A DNA stretch of 64,000 bases from Gavia stellata (lineage: Eukaryota; Chordata; Aves; Gaviiformes; Gaviidae): NCBI RefSeq assembly GCF_030936135.1, contig NC_082595.1, positions 16,877,930 through 16,941,929 of the forward strand. Reading direction: 5' to 3'. Position numbers and translations under genes: made by a program. Every line of letters begins with the position of its first letter. Position 1 is the stretch's first letter. The notes under the pieces are model-generated. The model worked only from the letters and a program-made list of their open reading frames with translations, was not told where the DNA came from and searched no databases. Of the stretch, positions 49,134 through 60,200 are shown one piece after another.

Positions 49134-49750
49134 ACAAAGGACAGTGATTGGCTGTCCCCGAGGGAGGGGCGGGGCGGGACGGGACGGGCGGCGCTCCGCC
49201 AGGGGGCCGCTGTCCTGGCGGCGCCCCCCGGCCCGGGGCGGCGGGTGACTCACGGCGCTTCCCAGAAGGAGCGGGGCCGTGCCAGCAGCGCGGCCACCCC
49301 GCGCCCTGCCCGCCGCCCTTCCCGGATCTCCGGGGTCCCTTACAACATCGGACGCGGCAGCTTGTGCAACGGGGGCCGCCCCCGCCCCCGTCCCGCTCCC
49401 GCTCCCGGTCCCCGAGGTGATGTGATTGCCCCTGTTCCGCGGTCGCTGGGTCCGGGGCTGGCAGAGCAGCAGGCGATGCGGGACCGGGCTTCGTGCAGCC
49501 TTCAGCGCCTGGTGTGGTCCTGACACCCCCGTGCCCTTCTCCCACTCGGGCTCGCTTCCCACGTGAGAGAGCGGCTGGGGTGCGGGTCCCCGCTTTCTCC
49601 CCATCAGTGGGGCTGCCCGCTTTGTTCAGTGGGTGTAAATACAGCTGCCCGGTTAGTTAAAAACATACAAATATGCCACACAGGGCTCGGCAGAGGAGAC
49701 CAGAGCACTGGCTCATTTTGAGCAGTATTTTTTTCTTTTTTTGCAGTATC

Positions 49751-49768
49751 TTTTTTTTTTTTTTTTTA
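49751..49768. repeat. T18 run
   Basis: Eighteen T residues, interrupted only by 'ac' before 'tgcag'. It also serves as the pyrimidine tract of the candidate acceptor at 49774-49775. Confidence 0.95.
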
Positions 49769-49775
49769 CTGCAGT

Positions 49776-49894
49776 GGCTAATGCCAGATACTCTGGAGGA
49801 AGATACCTCGCAGAACAATAATATCCTCTGGGAGGAAATTCCTCCCTGGCCCCCAGCTGAGGATCAACTTAATGCCCCGAAGTATGAGGATTGA
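49776..49894 (+). other. Candidate terminal coding exon of an unassigned gene
   Basis: It follows a near-perfect acceptor (T18 then actgcag). One frame stays open for 39 codons to TGA at 49892-49894 and contains MPDTLEEDTSQNNNILWEE, then IPPWPPAEDQLNAPKYED. This is an acidic, Trp- and Pro-bearing tail that looks like a protein C-terminus. An AATAAA lies 184 nt past the stop. I do not recognise the protein, and no upstream exon is firmly linked to it. Confidence 0.33.
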
Positions 49895-50077
49895 AAACAC
49901 TTGTAATTTTATCCTAGCGAGTGTAACTATAGAGGCTATTTTCATAAATGTCTAAACCCTTGAAAAATTACTCACTTATTTGCCTCGAGAGATTCCTCTG
50001 AAGTGGAGCCATTTCTGCAAATGCATGTGGGTTTCCAGTGATTTTTAATTAGATGATCCTTTTTGGTGTAAGCAACA

Positions 50078-50083
50078 AATAAA
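50078..50083 (+). terminator. Candidate polyadenylation signal
   Basis: AATAAA on the + strand, 184 nt after the stop of the candidate terminal exon at 49776. It supports that candidate, but the hexamer is common by chance. Confidence 0.3.
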
Positions 50084-53009
50084 ACCGTAGGCCCATTCCC
50101 CCTCTTGTTCACCCCGGGGAAGCTGGGGCTCAAAACTCATCCTCAGCGGAGCAGCACCAGAGTAAAACTGGTCGGGAGCAGAACCAGGGCCGCAGCCCGA
50201 AGCTGAGAGCAGTTTTGTAGATGTCAGCAAAAGAAAGCGAAAAATATATGGTGGGGCAGCGCTGTTCCTGCTCACATCCGGGAACGCTACTGGGCAGAGC
50301 TTTGCTTTCAGTGCGTGGCTCCAAGTCGTGACTTACCCTGTTAGAACAGGATCAGCTCTGGTATCATCTGGCCTGCTGACTCCCCAACATGGGCATGAGT
50401 GTATCTGAGGCCTTATTGTTCGTAGTGAACAGCTTTTTTAACAATTTAAATGTGGGTTTTAGAGCACATTTTAAACTCCAACCCAGAAGCAGGCTTTTTA
50501 TCAGAAGGTTGGAGAAATGCTCCTGTGCCTGCCAATGCCAGGCAGCGCTTTTTCTTCCCTCCCTTGGTCATGTCATGTCCCCCAGTACATTCCTATCTCT
50601 TTACCTGGTACTTATCCCAGTAGCAGGTGGTGTAATCTAGCAAGTTTCTTTTGTGCATAAAAATGTATGGGGTGAGGAACTGGGGGCGTGTGTGGGAGGA
50701 GGTGCAGGGAAATTACTCATAGGGAGGAAGAGGTTAGCGCGGGGGTTTGAGGAAATCAGGTGGCCGCAGCAGTCCCTCAGGCTTCCAGCCCAGCCTGTCC
50801 TGACGTCTGCTGGGAGAAGCACGTCAGCTCAGAGATACGCTTCTGTCGGTCCAGCGGCATGTGACCTTGCTGACCAATTCAGGCTGAACAAGAATGGCTG
50901 CCAGGGGTCGGAGGAGACATTCCTAGCTCCTGTACTTCATTTTCAAGGCTCAGCTTTAACAACACTTTCACTTTCTCTTTGCTTCCCTCTCTAGCATCTA
51001 CCTTTTCTGGATGTCTTCTGCTGCGGCACTTCAGGGGAAGGAATCTACTAAGATTCCTGAAATGCTGCTCTCATTTTCTCTCTTTTGCAGCCTCTAGGAT
51101 TTTTAAGCAGAGATGTCTGTCTTTCATGTCTCGTGATCAATCTCCCTGTGCTTTCCAGAAAAAGACTACGCCAAGCACTGAAGTCCAAATGAAAAACACC
51201 AGCCAGGCAAAATACTCCAGCCAAGTTACCAAAGGATTCATTGGAACGGACAGCTCCTAAAACTTCCCTTATTCTGCAGTAAAGGGACATGTGGAGATAA
51301 TGAATGCAGCAGTTTCTAAAGATCAAGCAGTGGAGGAAGGCGCCCGAGAGGGTCAGCAACAGCATAGGAAATTATGCTGGACCTCAGAGTTGACGGGGAA
51401 GCGGTAACAAAGAAGTTTTGAGAATTTTCTCCTTGACCGGATGCTAGTCTGTCTAGGTTCAGGTCTGCTTCTGGAGCGGAAGCTGTGCTAGCCACTGACT
51501 TCCCCAGTAGTGGTTGAAAATAACATTTCCAGGACCTCTGTGTGTCTGGTTTTTAAAGGCCTTTGTCACCCCTGACCACGAGGGACTGCGGACGAGTTGC
51601 TGTCCCTGCCGGAGGTGCCGGTCTCCTTCTCTGAGCAGGGGCTATAGAGGGCAGGTACCTATAGGCAATACTTTGTGCAGCTACTGCTCCTGGTGCCAGT
51701 TTCTCTCAGATGCTGCTCAATGTGCTTATGAGGGCCCAGGCACTGATCAGGAATCAGTGGGTAGACCTGGCTGCCAGCTGCAGGTAATGGTTATCTTATG
51801 ACTTATGATTAGATTTATAAGGCTACCAAAAATGCAAATAGGTACCTCCTAGGATTTTCAAAATGGTGTAAATAAGTGAACAGACCTGTTGATTTGAAAG
51901 GCTCCCCAGCACCTGATTTGCCTTTAAACTTTCTTGGAAATCCTGTAAACACTCAGCATCATCTTTAGACCAAGTGTCTTTGAAAATCTGACCCTTTGCC
52001 ATTAAAAGTATAGAAGAAATTCAGTCTATCAGCTTAATGATGGAAAAGCTCGCTCTCCTCAGTAATGCTCTTAATTAAAGCATTTCTCAGTGTCTTTGGA
52101 CCTAATTCTCCACCTTATGCAGACAACTACACTATGCCAAATGGGTGCAGAGCACTGCCAATTTAGGTTTGATTCAATGCCCATTCAAGTTAATAGAAAT
52201 CCTCCCACGGGAATCAATGGGATTTGGTTCAGGCCCCAAAGTCAATGGGGAATTCTGATTTGGCAGTATTTTATGCTCACACTGCACCAGTATAAGCAAA
52301 TATTCAAGGTACAAAGCCTTGGAGAATTTGGAGGGGGCTTTGTAAGGGACTTCTGGGGCAGACTGTAGCCTAGGCTGTTTAAGCAATTCGCAGTGCCTGA
52401 GACTGTCCAGCAAGGAAGCCTTAAAACAAACGAGTCTAAACTTTTCCTGTTCTTTTTTTTTTATAGCACTCTTACCACTTAACAATACACTCTTGATTTA
52501 TTTTTTTTTGGTCGCAGGCTGACAGAACATGTAAGCATCTTCAGTCCTTTGTTCTTACTTCTTCTTTTAACCACCAGAACCTGATTTGTGTCAGAAAAGA
52601 TAAGCCTAGATCCCTACTGTATTAATAAATAATTATTTGGTGTAAGGTGGGGGATGAGAAGGGCTGTTATTCTTAGCAGCAGCAATGAAATTTCAGCAGC
52701 TGATGACGTCAGTGCTAAAATGTCAGTGTGAAACGGGCTGGAACAAATTAAGAGTGTGGTGTCGTCACTGTGAGAGCCACGCTGCCCTCCGAAGAGACTG
52801 TGGTTGGATGCTGCAGATGCAGTTCAGGAGATGGGGGGACAGAAGCTCGTGGGAGCGTCTCAGAAGCCTCCAAAAAAGCAACAACAATCATCTCAGTACC
52901 AGGAAGGTCAAAGAAGATGCTATTTGAACATCCCTGACCACCTCACAGCATGAGCTAACAGCAAAGGAAGGGTTGCATCTACAAACCAGATTCTGGGAAC
53001 TACTACAGG

Positions 53010-53028
53010 AAAAAAAAAAAAAAAAAAA
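53010..53028. repeat. A-rich run (about 19 A)
   Basis: A homopolymer A run. No source gene was recognised on its left, so a retrocopy tail is only a possibility. Confidence 0.85.
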
Positions 53029-55544
53029 CTGGCCATCTTCTAGTCACTTAACAAGCTGGGCTAACTCCATCTCTGACGTCACTCCTGTGACTCAAATCGA
53101 AGAGAAATTTGGCCTGAGATGCCTTTTGTCATGATGTGCTGCTTAAAAGAGAGTGATGTGCTTGGAGTAGAGGTGATCCTGAAGCATTTTATTACTTAAG
53201 TGTGCTGTTGCATTTGAAGAATGCCTTCAGGCTATCCAAAAATGCTGAACTCAAGGTGCACAGAGCTTTAATCAAAATGGGGTAAAGTTTGAAATGCATT
53301 CATGCTTGTCCTCAAAGAGTCTGCTCTTGCACATTTCTTGGTTAGTCTCAGGTTGTGTTGTTAGACCCAACCCTGCGTCAGTGCAGGGCACAGATGCTAG
53401 CTGAGAGGTGGTATCTTGGGGTCCTGATATCTCAGGGTCTCAAACCCTGCATCTTTTCAGTCCGGCAGATGAATTGCCTCATCTGCAGGGCTGTGGGACA
53501 TGCTGTTGTTGTTGGGGAGTGGTAGGGAGGCTTGGGACCATCCTGCCTTCCTTCATGGAGACCTGCAATATTTTGTACGGAAATACAGGAAAAGTTGAGA
53601 TTCTCTGGATTAGTGTTGCTAGAAAACTAGTACTGGTAACAAAACTGCTCTGTGTTGTTTCACTCCTTTCTAGAACCTACTTTCTAGTGGCTGCAAGGAT
53701 GGATGTGGTCACAGCAGACAGAGGAAAATACATTGAGACGTGTGCTTATCTATCAATCATACCAGCTGTTTCTGGCATGCAGCAACTGGCTGACCACAGT
53801 AAAGAAAGGAGGATGTAATCAGTTAGCAAAGGCGCTCCTTTCTCAGCAAGGATGATAAGGATTATTGGCAAACCCACAGAGAGTTACGGGAATAGAGGAA
53901 TTGGTGTGCTGAAGTCACTTCCTATCACTCGGGAGTCCCTGTGCTCGGAGCATTGTGTTTGCTTTCCTAGTACAGATCTCGGGGGTTGTCTGCATTAGTT
54001 CAGCGTGTAAGTGCACTTGCCCTGTCTCGGCACACAGAAAGCTCACTCAGAGAGGTTGCCGTTGTAGTCTTTTATCTCGTTTTGGGGGAAGGATTCAGAC
54101 TGGCTGTGAGCAGGGAGAATGATTCTTTACCACAGCTTTACACCAACAAAACACCTTGCTGCAGAGATATTTGCAAAACCAGGCATGACTTAATCAATTC
54201 AGGGAAGAGGCATATGCCAACAGAAACACTCTTTTGCCAACACAAACTGCGCTGCCACTAGAGGAGTATCGGCAATCCCACTCTTGTCAGCGTGGGGCCT
54301 CTGCTTCACTGATTAGGTGCTGTACAGGCAGGCAGCGCAGGAGGTTCCCAGCCGGTGAGATCACTCAGGGCTTTGCACCTCAGCGCTGAGGTGAGCCCCT
54401 GCTCCTTCATCTCACAAGGAAGCAGCAGCCATCTCAGCTGCACCTGTATCAACAGAGAATTTCTATAAACTGGAGGTGAGCTCCTGAAAGTGCAGCTGGT
54501 TGCTGTCACGGTCTGTAGATGGGAAAATTGACCACCATGTTGTATGTGGTGAACACAGGTCTTGATGATATGTCGGCAGTATCTTGTGTCTTCTCAGATG
54601 TCTTGCCAGCCAGCTCAGAGAGGGCTCCTGCTGCAGCCCTGTGTGCAACTAATTGCAGCCTAGCACTGAGGTTGGGAGAATGCTACTAGATCAAAGCTTC
54701 CTTACCAGGAAGGCTGGGGAGCCTGGACAAGGATGAGGCAGATTTGGTGCCAAAAAGCAGCGTGTTGCCCTGCTGTCAGCTTTTCAGGTCTGAATATGTG
54801 ACTGGTAAAAGCAGGAGAGGCCAAAGGGTGAATGCTACCTGCACTGCATCCTGTTTAGCTCAGATTTGCTCGAGCTTTGGGCATATAGGAATTAAATGTC
54901 CACAGAAGAAAAAAAAGTCTTCTCCTTTTTCTAGATTTTTTGGATGGGGGTGCGTATGTGAAATTGATCTCTAATACGAATCCCTGATAGACAGTCATTG
55001 GAGACAGAATGACTTTGTTCTGGATGTGTTTGTAAATATCTGTCTATATTTTTAAGACTTACCACTGTAGGAGACCCAAGATGATCTGTGATTTCTGCAA
55101 TCTCATCCGAGAGAGCAAGTGAGTGATTCCATGCGGTAGAGACATACAGCCCATGACTCACAGCCCTGAGTCACAGCATTGGGACACTTCAGCATTCAGA
55201 AACACTAGTAGTGACAGAAATCAGGATGATGAGCAAGCAGCTGTTACTCATTCTCAGCTGGACACCGTAAGCACGTTTGTACCAGTCAGTGTGGCTCTGG
55301 CTCTTCTTTGTCTCCTCTTGCAGACCTGCAGTCATCTGGATAGCATGGTGACATAGCTCACTTAACATTTGCCTCTGGGCAAGAGATGATCAAGTTTAGT
55401 CTCTGGCTCCCAGACTGTCCTGCTTGACTCTATTAGTCTCAGCATAGAGATATCATGGCAATTTTCACTTTAGATTACTTCTTTCATCTCTGGAGATCAG
55501 CTCACGTTACAAACGCGAACGCATTGATCATCACAAGGGGTTAG

Positions 55545-55700
55545 AAAGTATCTGTATCCCTATTTATAACTGGGGGGCTGAGGCACTAAGCAGGTAGGCA
55601 ACTTTTAGTGACAAAGGCGATTTGTAGCAGAGCCAGGACAAAACCACAGGAGCCTTAACTACCTCTCTTAATCTCTAACCACTGAACCGTATGCTCCATT
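55545..55700 (-). repeat. MIR-like SINE relic
   Basis: The + text 'tgtatccctatttataactggggggctgaggcactaagcaggtaggcaac', then 'tttgtagcagagccaggacaaaaccacagg', then 'taatctctaaccactgaaccgtatgctc' follows the inverted MIR consensus closely in order. Confidence 0.65.
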
Positions 55701-57189
55701 GCATTCATCACTTCCTCATGAGGTGGCAGTTTGGATGAGAACAAGTGCCCAGGAAGTTGCCCTGTTTATTCTGTCTCGGCCTCTTAATGCCTGTGGAACT
55801 TTTTTATTGAATTCTTTTCATGGCCATCAGCTTTGGTGCAGGAAATTATTCCAAGAGACAAAGACTTGGTTGTGTGTGTGCACGTGCATGTGTGGTTGGG
55901 AGAGGGGAAGAATAAAAAATCCATTTCCAGATGGTTGAAAGGATGCATAGCACTTTGCTATTGGCAAAAACAACCTCTTTCATTTTCAGGATGTGTAAGT
56001 CACAGAATTGCAGCTGGAAAAAAATAGGCAGAAAGGGAGGCAGTGGCGTAAGAATAAGAATTACTAATGAACGATAACCCAACCGATATTTGAAAATCTG
56101 AGTGCTTAATTTTTATTTAAACGGCGGGGGCAATGTGCTTTCTGAGGAGTATCTGTGTAGAGCTGGTTCAAATATGTATCATCTCATTTTCTTGTTAGCT
56201 TCTTTGCTTTGCATTCCCAACTGGAGCCTCACAGGAAATTCAGTCCCTGGCAAGCTTCAGCTCCAGACAGGAAACACTCTGAGGAATTTCTTCCATACAG
56301 GTACTATATTTGCTTGGAGGGATAACATGGTGGAGATATTTACCACGGCTGGATTTAACTAGCAGGATATTATACATGTTGATGGAGTTGCTGGGAGTGA
56401 TCTCTGTCTGCAGCCACCAGCATGCCATGTTTAAACAAATTGTGCTGCTCTGCCTGCCTGTGGGAAGATTTGCATCAGGTCTGGGCCAGATTCTCCTTCC
56501 TCTGACAGCAGCATGGCCCAACTTATGTCAAAGATATTTGCTGATGTCAGAGAGTATCAGAATCAGGCCCATGCAGCAGGCTTTTATCACACAACAAACT
56601 TGGTCTTATGCTATTTGCATGTACAGATATTTGCAAACAGATATTTTGATAGGAGGAGTGACTGTGAGGGGGTGCAAGCTTATGCTGCCTGTGCAGGTGA
56701 AGGAAAGTCTTTGCTCTTGTTTTTGCCCTCTGAGAGGACCAAACATTGAGAGGGGTGAGCTGTAGCAGCACACCGGCTTTCAGATGAGTGGGAGGTACTG
56801 AGTGTGACCAACTGAGACGCAAGCTTCCCGCAACCCTTGGGGCTCGCTTGGGATGCTTTCCCACCTTTCTCTGCAAGTTCAGAGCATGCCTGTTCTGCTT
56901 ATTAGTCCAGAGGAGATCAGAGCAGTCTAAAAAACAAGTGCCATACCTCCCTCTGCCACTTTGCTAGGTAACTTCAGCGTCATCAGTGAACAGTGATGTG
57001 GTGGGCTGAATATTTCATGATGCACCCAAGAGAAAGATCCCTTCCTTACCAAAACACGTGAGTGCTTGCCAGTCTTTAATGCAGTTCTCAGGATACAAGG
57101 TGTGTAGAGAAAAGGCTGATCATTCTGAATCATTGTCTCCCAAGAGAAACGTGAGGGATTAAGTATATGGCTGGGAACAATCCTGTGCT

Positions 57190-57236
57190 GGCAAGGAAAT
57201 GGACTGCATGACCTGTCTCAGAGATCTATGATTCAC
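57190..57236 (+). repeat. Possible CR1/L2 3' end relic
   Basis: The text 'ggcaaggaaatggactgcatgacctgtctcagagatctatgattca' resembles the tail of CR1 and L2-type LINEs ('ggactagatgacct...tctatgattc'). It is short and diverged. Confidence 0.4.
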
Positions 57237-60200
57237 TGCAAATACAGAGAACGAGCACGAAAATGTGTAGTAACATGCAGTGGTACCTTGCCTGCTATTA
57301 CAGCGCAGCCTCCAGCCAGAGACAACCTGACCATGTTTACAGGTGTGTTCTGGGAACAGGCTTTTTCTGTGGGGAGCCATGAAAGACAGAAGAATGCCTT
57401 CAAAGCCTTAAAGGTCTCTGTGCTGCCCTGCCAAGCTGTGGAAATTTAACTGCGTGTGCAGTGCTGAAGCATGGATTTTTTTTTTAATTTTGTTTTTTCT
57501 TTCTGGGCAGGAAGCGCAAGTGCAGATCCTCCCATTTAATGCTATGGGTGTAAGAAAAGATTCACAGACTCCCCTGCAGTGTTAGTGAAAATGCAGCTTT
57601 GGCCTTTAGTGCCCTTTGTTACATAAACACAAGTAGCGTAGACATATTAATCACCCTGCCATTGAGGGAGGAATAGAGCAGCAACCTCAAATGCCACCCA
57701 CTCCCCATTCTCGCTCCCATTTGATGTTGCTATTTTAAGCCACACATTATTTCCTGCTGTGATTTTATTTTTTTTACCCAGCTTCTAATTCTGGCTCTGA
57801 GGTAAGCTGTGACATACGTATCCCTCCTCTCCCCCTCCCCGCCTTCCTCCTCCCCCTGCACCCACGTCCTCTTTATCGCTGCCTTTTAGAAATTTTCTAT
57901 CCGTGTCTCGTAAGCAGCCGGGTCCCAGAGGTTACTTATTGACTGCCTGGAAAAAAAGCAGAAAGACTGATCTTCTTCCTGCTTTTGGATTTCAGTGCAA
58001 ACAATATTGGGGCCACGGTTTGCGGGGCAGACTTCTTTAAATGTCCCCTCTTCAGAGAGGTTATCATTGTAGAGAGGATGATCTGGCTGGGAAGGAAGGC
58101 AGCTGCTCAGCAGCTAATGATGGGCCATGGCTGGTGTAGTCATCTGATGAGAAGGGTATTATACCAGTGGCACGTGCTTTGTGGCGTACAGGAGACAGGA
58201 CAGAGCTCAACTACTCTACAAGGGGTTTCTCTCCTGACCCTGCTTCTGTGCAAAGGCAATCAGCAGATTTCTAGCCCCCAAGCAGTTTCCCGCCCAGGCA
58301 ACTGCCTCATCCTGCCTGTGCCAGAGCGCAGCTTATGTCTGTCTGGTTCTGCTGAATCCACGTGTCTCCTGTGGCTTTCAGCTGCAACCGGGTCAGCCCT
58401 GAGGAAGGCTGTAACTGTGTCAGTCTAGGGCAGAAGAAGAATGGAGCCTGCAGTCCCAGGAAGTGCCCAGTGCACCAGGCAGGGGTGGCTCTTGCCCTGC
58501 ATGAGTGTGTGGCCGAGCACTGATAGGAGCTCTGCCAACGTAAATTTGAGCCCTAGGAGGAAATCTGAGGCCTGCTTCTGCACCGCAACTGAGGAACATT
58601 ACAGGTTCATCCTCTTCTACACCCACTTATCCCTTCCCTCCCTGCCAAGCAACCCGTCCTGAAAATCTCCTCTGCCTGGATGTTTGCTGCTGCAGGCACA
58701 TCCCTGCTAGCATAAGAGAGCAGGCTGGGTGGTGGCAGGCTGCTGTCAAAAGCCCCAGCCTTGCTTCTACATCCAAGGAAACAGAGGTCTGGGCTGCCCT
58801 CAGCCAGCCCTGATGTATACATTTCACACAAACAATCTCACGCCTTTCCCTTCCTGTGAGTTGCTTTCAGAGCTGCTGCACGTGGCCCTTGTCTGCCTGG
58901 TACAAGCAATAGCTGTAGAAAATCCCCGGCTGGGTGTCTACGTGTTCTTCATCCTCCCCTTCCCCAGACAGGGATTCCAGTTATGCCCTTTCTGAGGTTC
59001 CTGGAGAGTGGGAGACACGGAGCGAGCGAGAGTGAGAAGCCCTTTGCCAAGTGGTTTAATGTTAGTCACAGCTGCTGAAAGTCTTTGCTGTGCTCTCACC
59101 AGGACCGTTATTTTTATTTTCACAGCTCAGTTTCCATGCTGGTCCCTAGAGAAGGCTGAGGAGTCACATCCCTTCCCAAGAGCGGGCTACATGCTAGCTT
59201 TGCACATTTGCATGCTTTGCCGTTTGTTTTGAAGCAGCGAGGAGAGCACACCAGCCCATAGAGCTGGGCGGCTGTCCTATCACAGGCCAAACCATGGCTC
59301 TCAAATCCTTGCCTACAAAGAGCTTGCAGCTGAATCGAGCAAGTTAATTTCCAGTGGATGGGAGGGAGGGGAAAGAGCCAGGCTCACGAATTGGGAGTGA
59401 TCACACCAGAATGAAATGACTGTTTTTCCAGCATACTGTGTCCCCATGGGCAGCTATTTTAAAAGCTATTGCAGAATAACTTCTCCCACAACAGCAACGC
59501 TGGAGAATTTCCCCCTCGAGACAAGACCTCAGAAAGGACTCAAGTAAATTGGCTTCACAGAAAATCACCCCGCTTTTGGGTGTCACACCCAGCACTGCGC
59601 AGCAGGAGCCAGGCGGCAGCTGACAGGCGTTTGGTGTCCTGGGGGAAATGCGTTGGATGAGGACAGCTCTCCAATGACTGATGTCCACATGACAGTCGCT
59701 ACTGCCATCCTCGCTGGCACAGACTCACAGCACCTTGGTGGGGGTCTGTGCGGTGGAGGGAAGAGCTGACTGGACACAGGAGCTCAGGGGGGGAGAAGAA
59801 TTCAGTTTATGCTGAGTGTCGCCTGCTTGCCGGGACTATCCACCAGAGGCCAATGCTGGTATTGGCTCTGGTGGTCACTGGAACAATAGTGGTACTGGGA
59901 AGGAGCCTGTGGTTTACAGATAAAAAGACTGTGGGGTAGGGGTAGCTTAGGGGCACTGGTGCAGCAGGCCATATGTGTCATGGCATTCGAGGTATGTGAT
60001 AAATAACCTATCTTCGAGATTGGTCAGGCTGAGCATTGCAAAAACAACAACAACAAAGAAGATAAAAAACCTGATCAACCCTGAATACCCACAGTTTGGC
60101 AGCTGGGAATGGCACAAGATGGTAGAGATTTCATAGCCTGTGGACTAGCTAATACTGACTGTGCAGCCCCAAAGTCTTTCTTTCCTTGCAGAGCTGACCT

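Larger units (their letters stand above)
48760..49570. promoter_or_regulatory. CpG island at the tRNA-Sec locus
   Basis: A GC-rich, CpG-dense block spans the tRNA-Sec gene, its upstream promoter and about 400 bp beyond the octamer. It contains GC boxes (for example ggggcgggacggg near 49168), an inverted CCAAT box (49147-49151) and an AP-1-type TGACTCA at 49246-49252. Its extent beyond the pol III elements leaves room for a separate pol II start. The long open frames on both strands here follow from the composition. Confidence 0.8.

Noticed and set aside
48880-49604. Open frames up to 227 codons across the tRNA-Sec promoter
   Set aside because: Composition effect of the CpG island. The frames cross the tRNA-Sec promoter, and some enter the tRNA itself.
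51091-51260. Open frame after a strong acceptor (ttttctctcttttgcag) ending at TAA
   Set aside because: No polyadenylation signal follows within a short distance, and no upstream exon matches its phase. It is kept only as a weak possibility.
52685-52927. 80-codon frame rich in Cys, Arg and Trp
   Set aside because: It has no match I recognise to a viral or cellular domain, and no supporting context.
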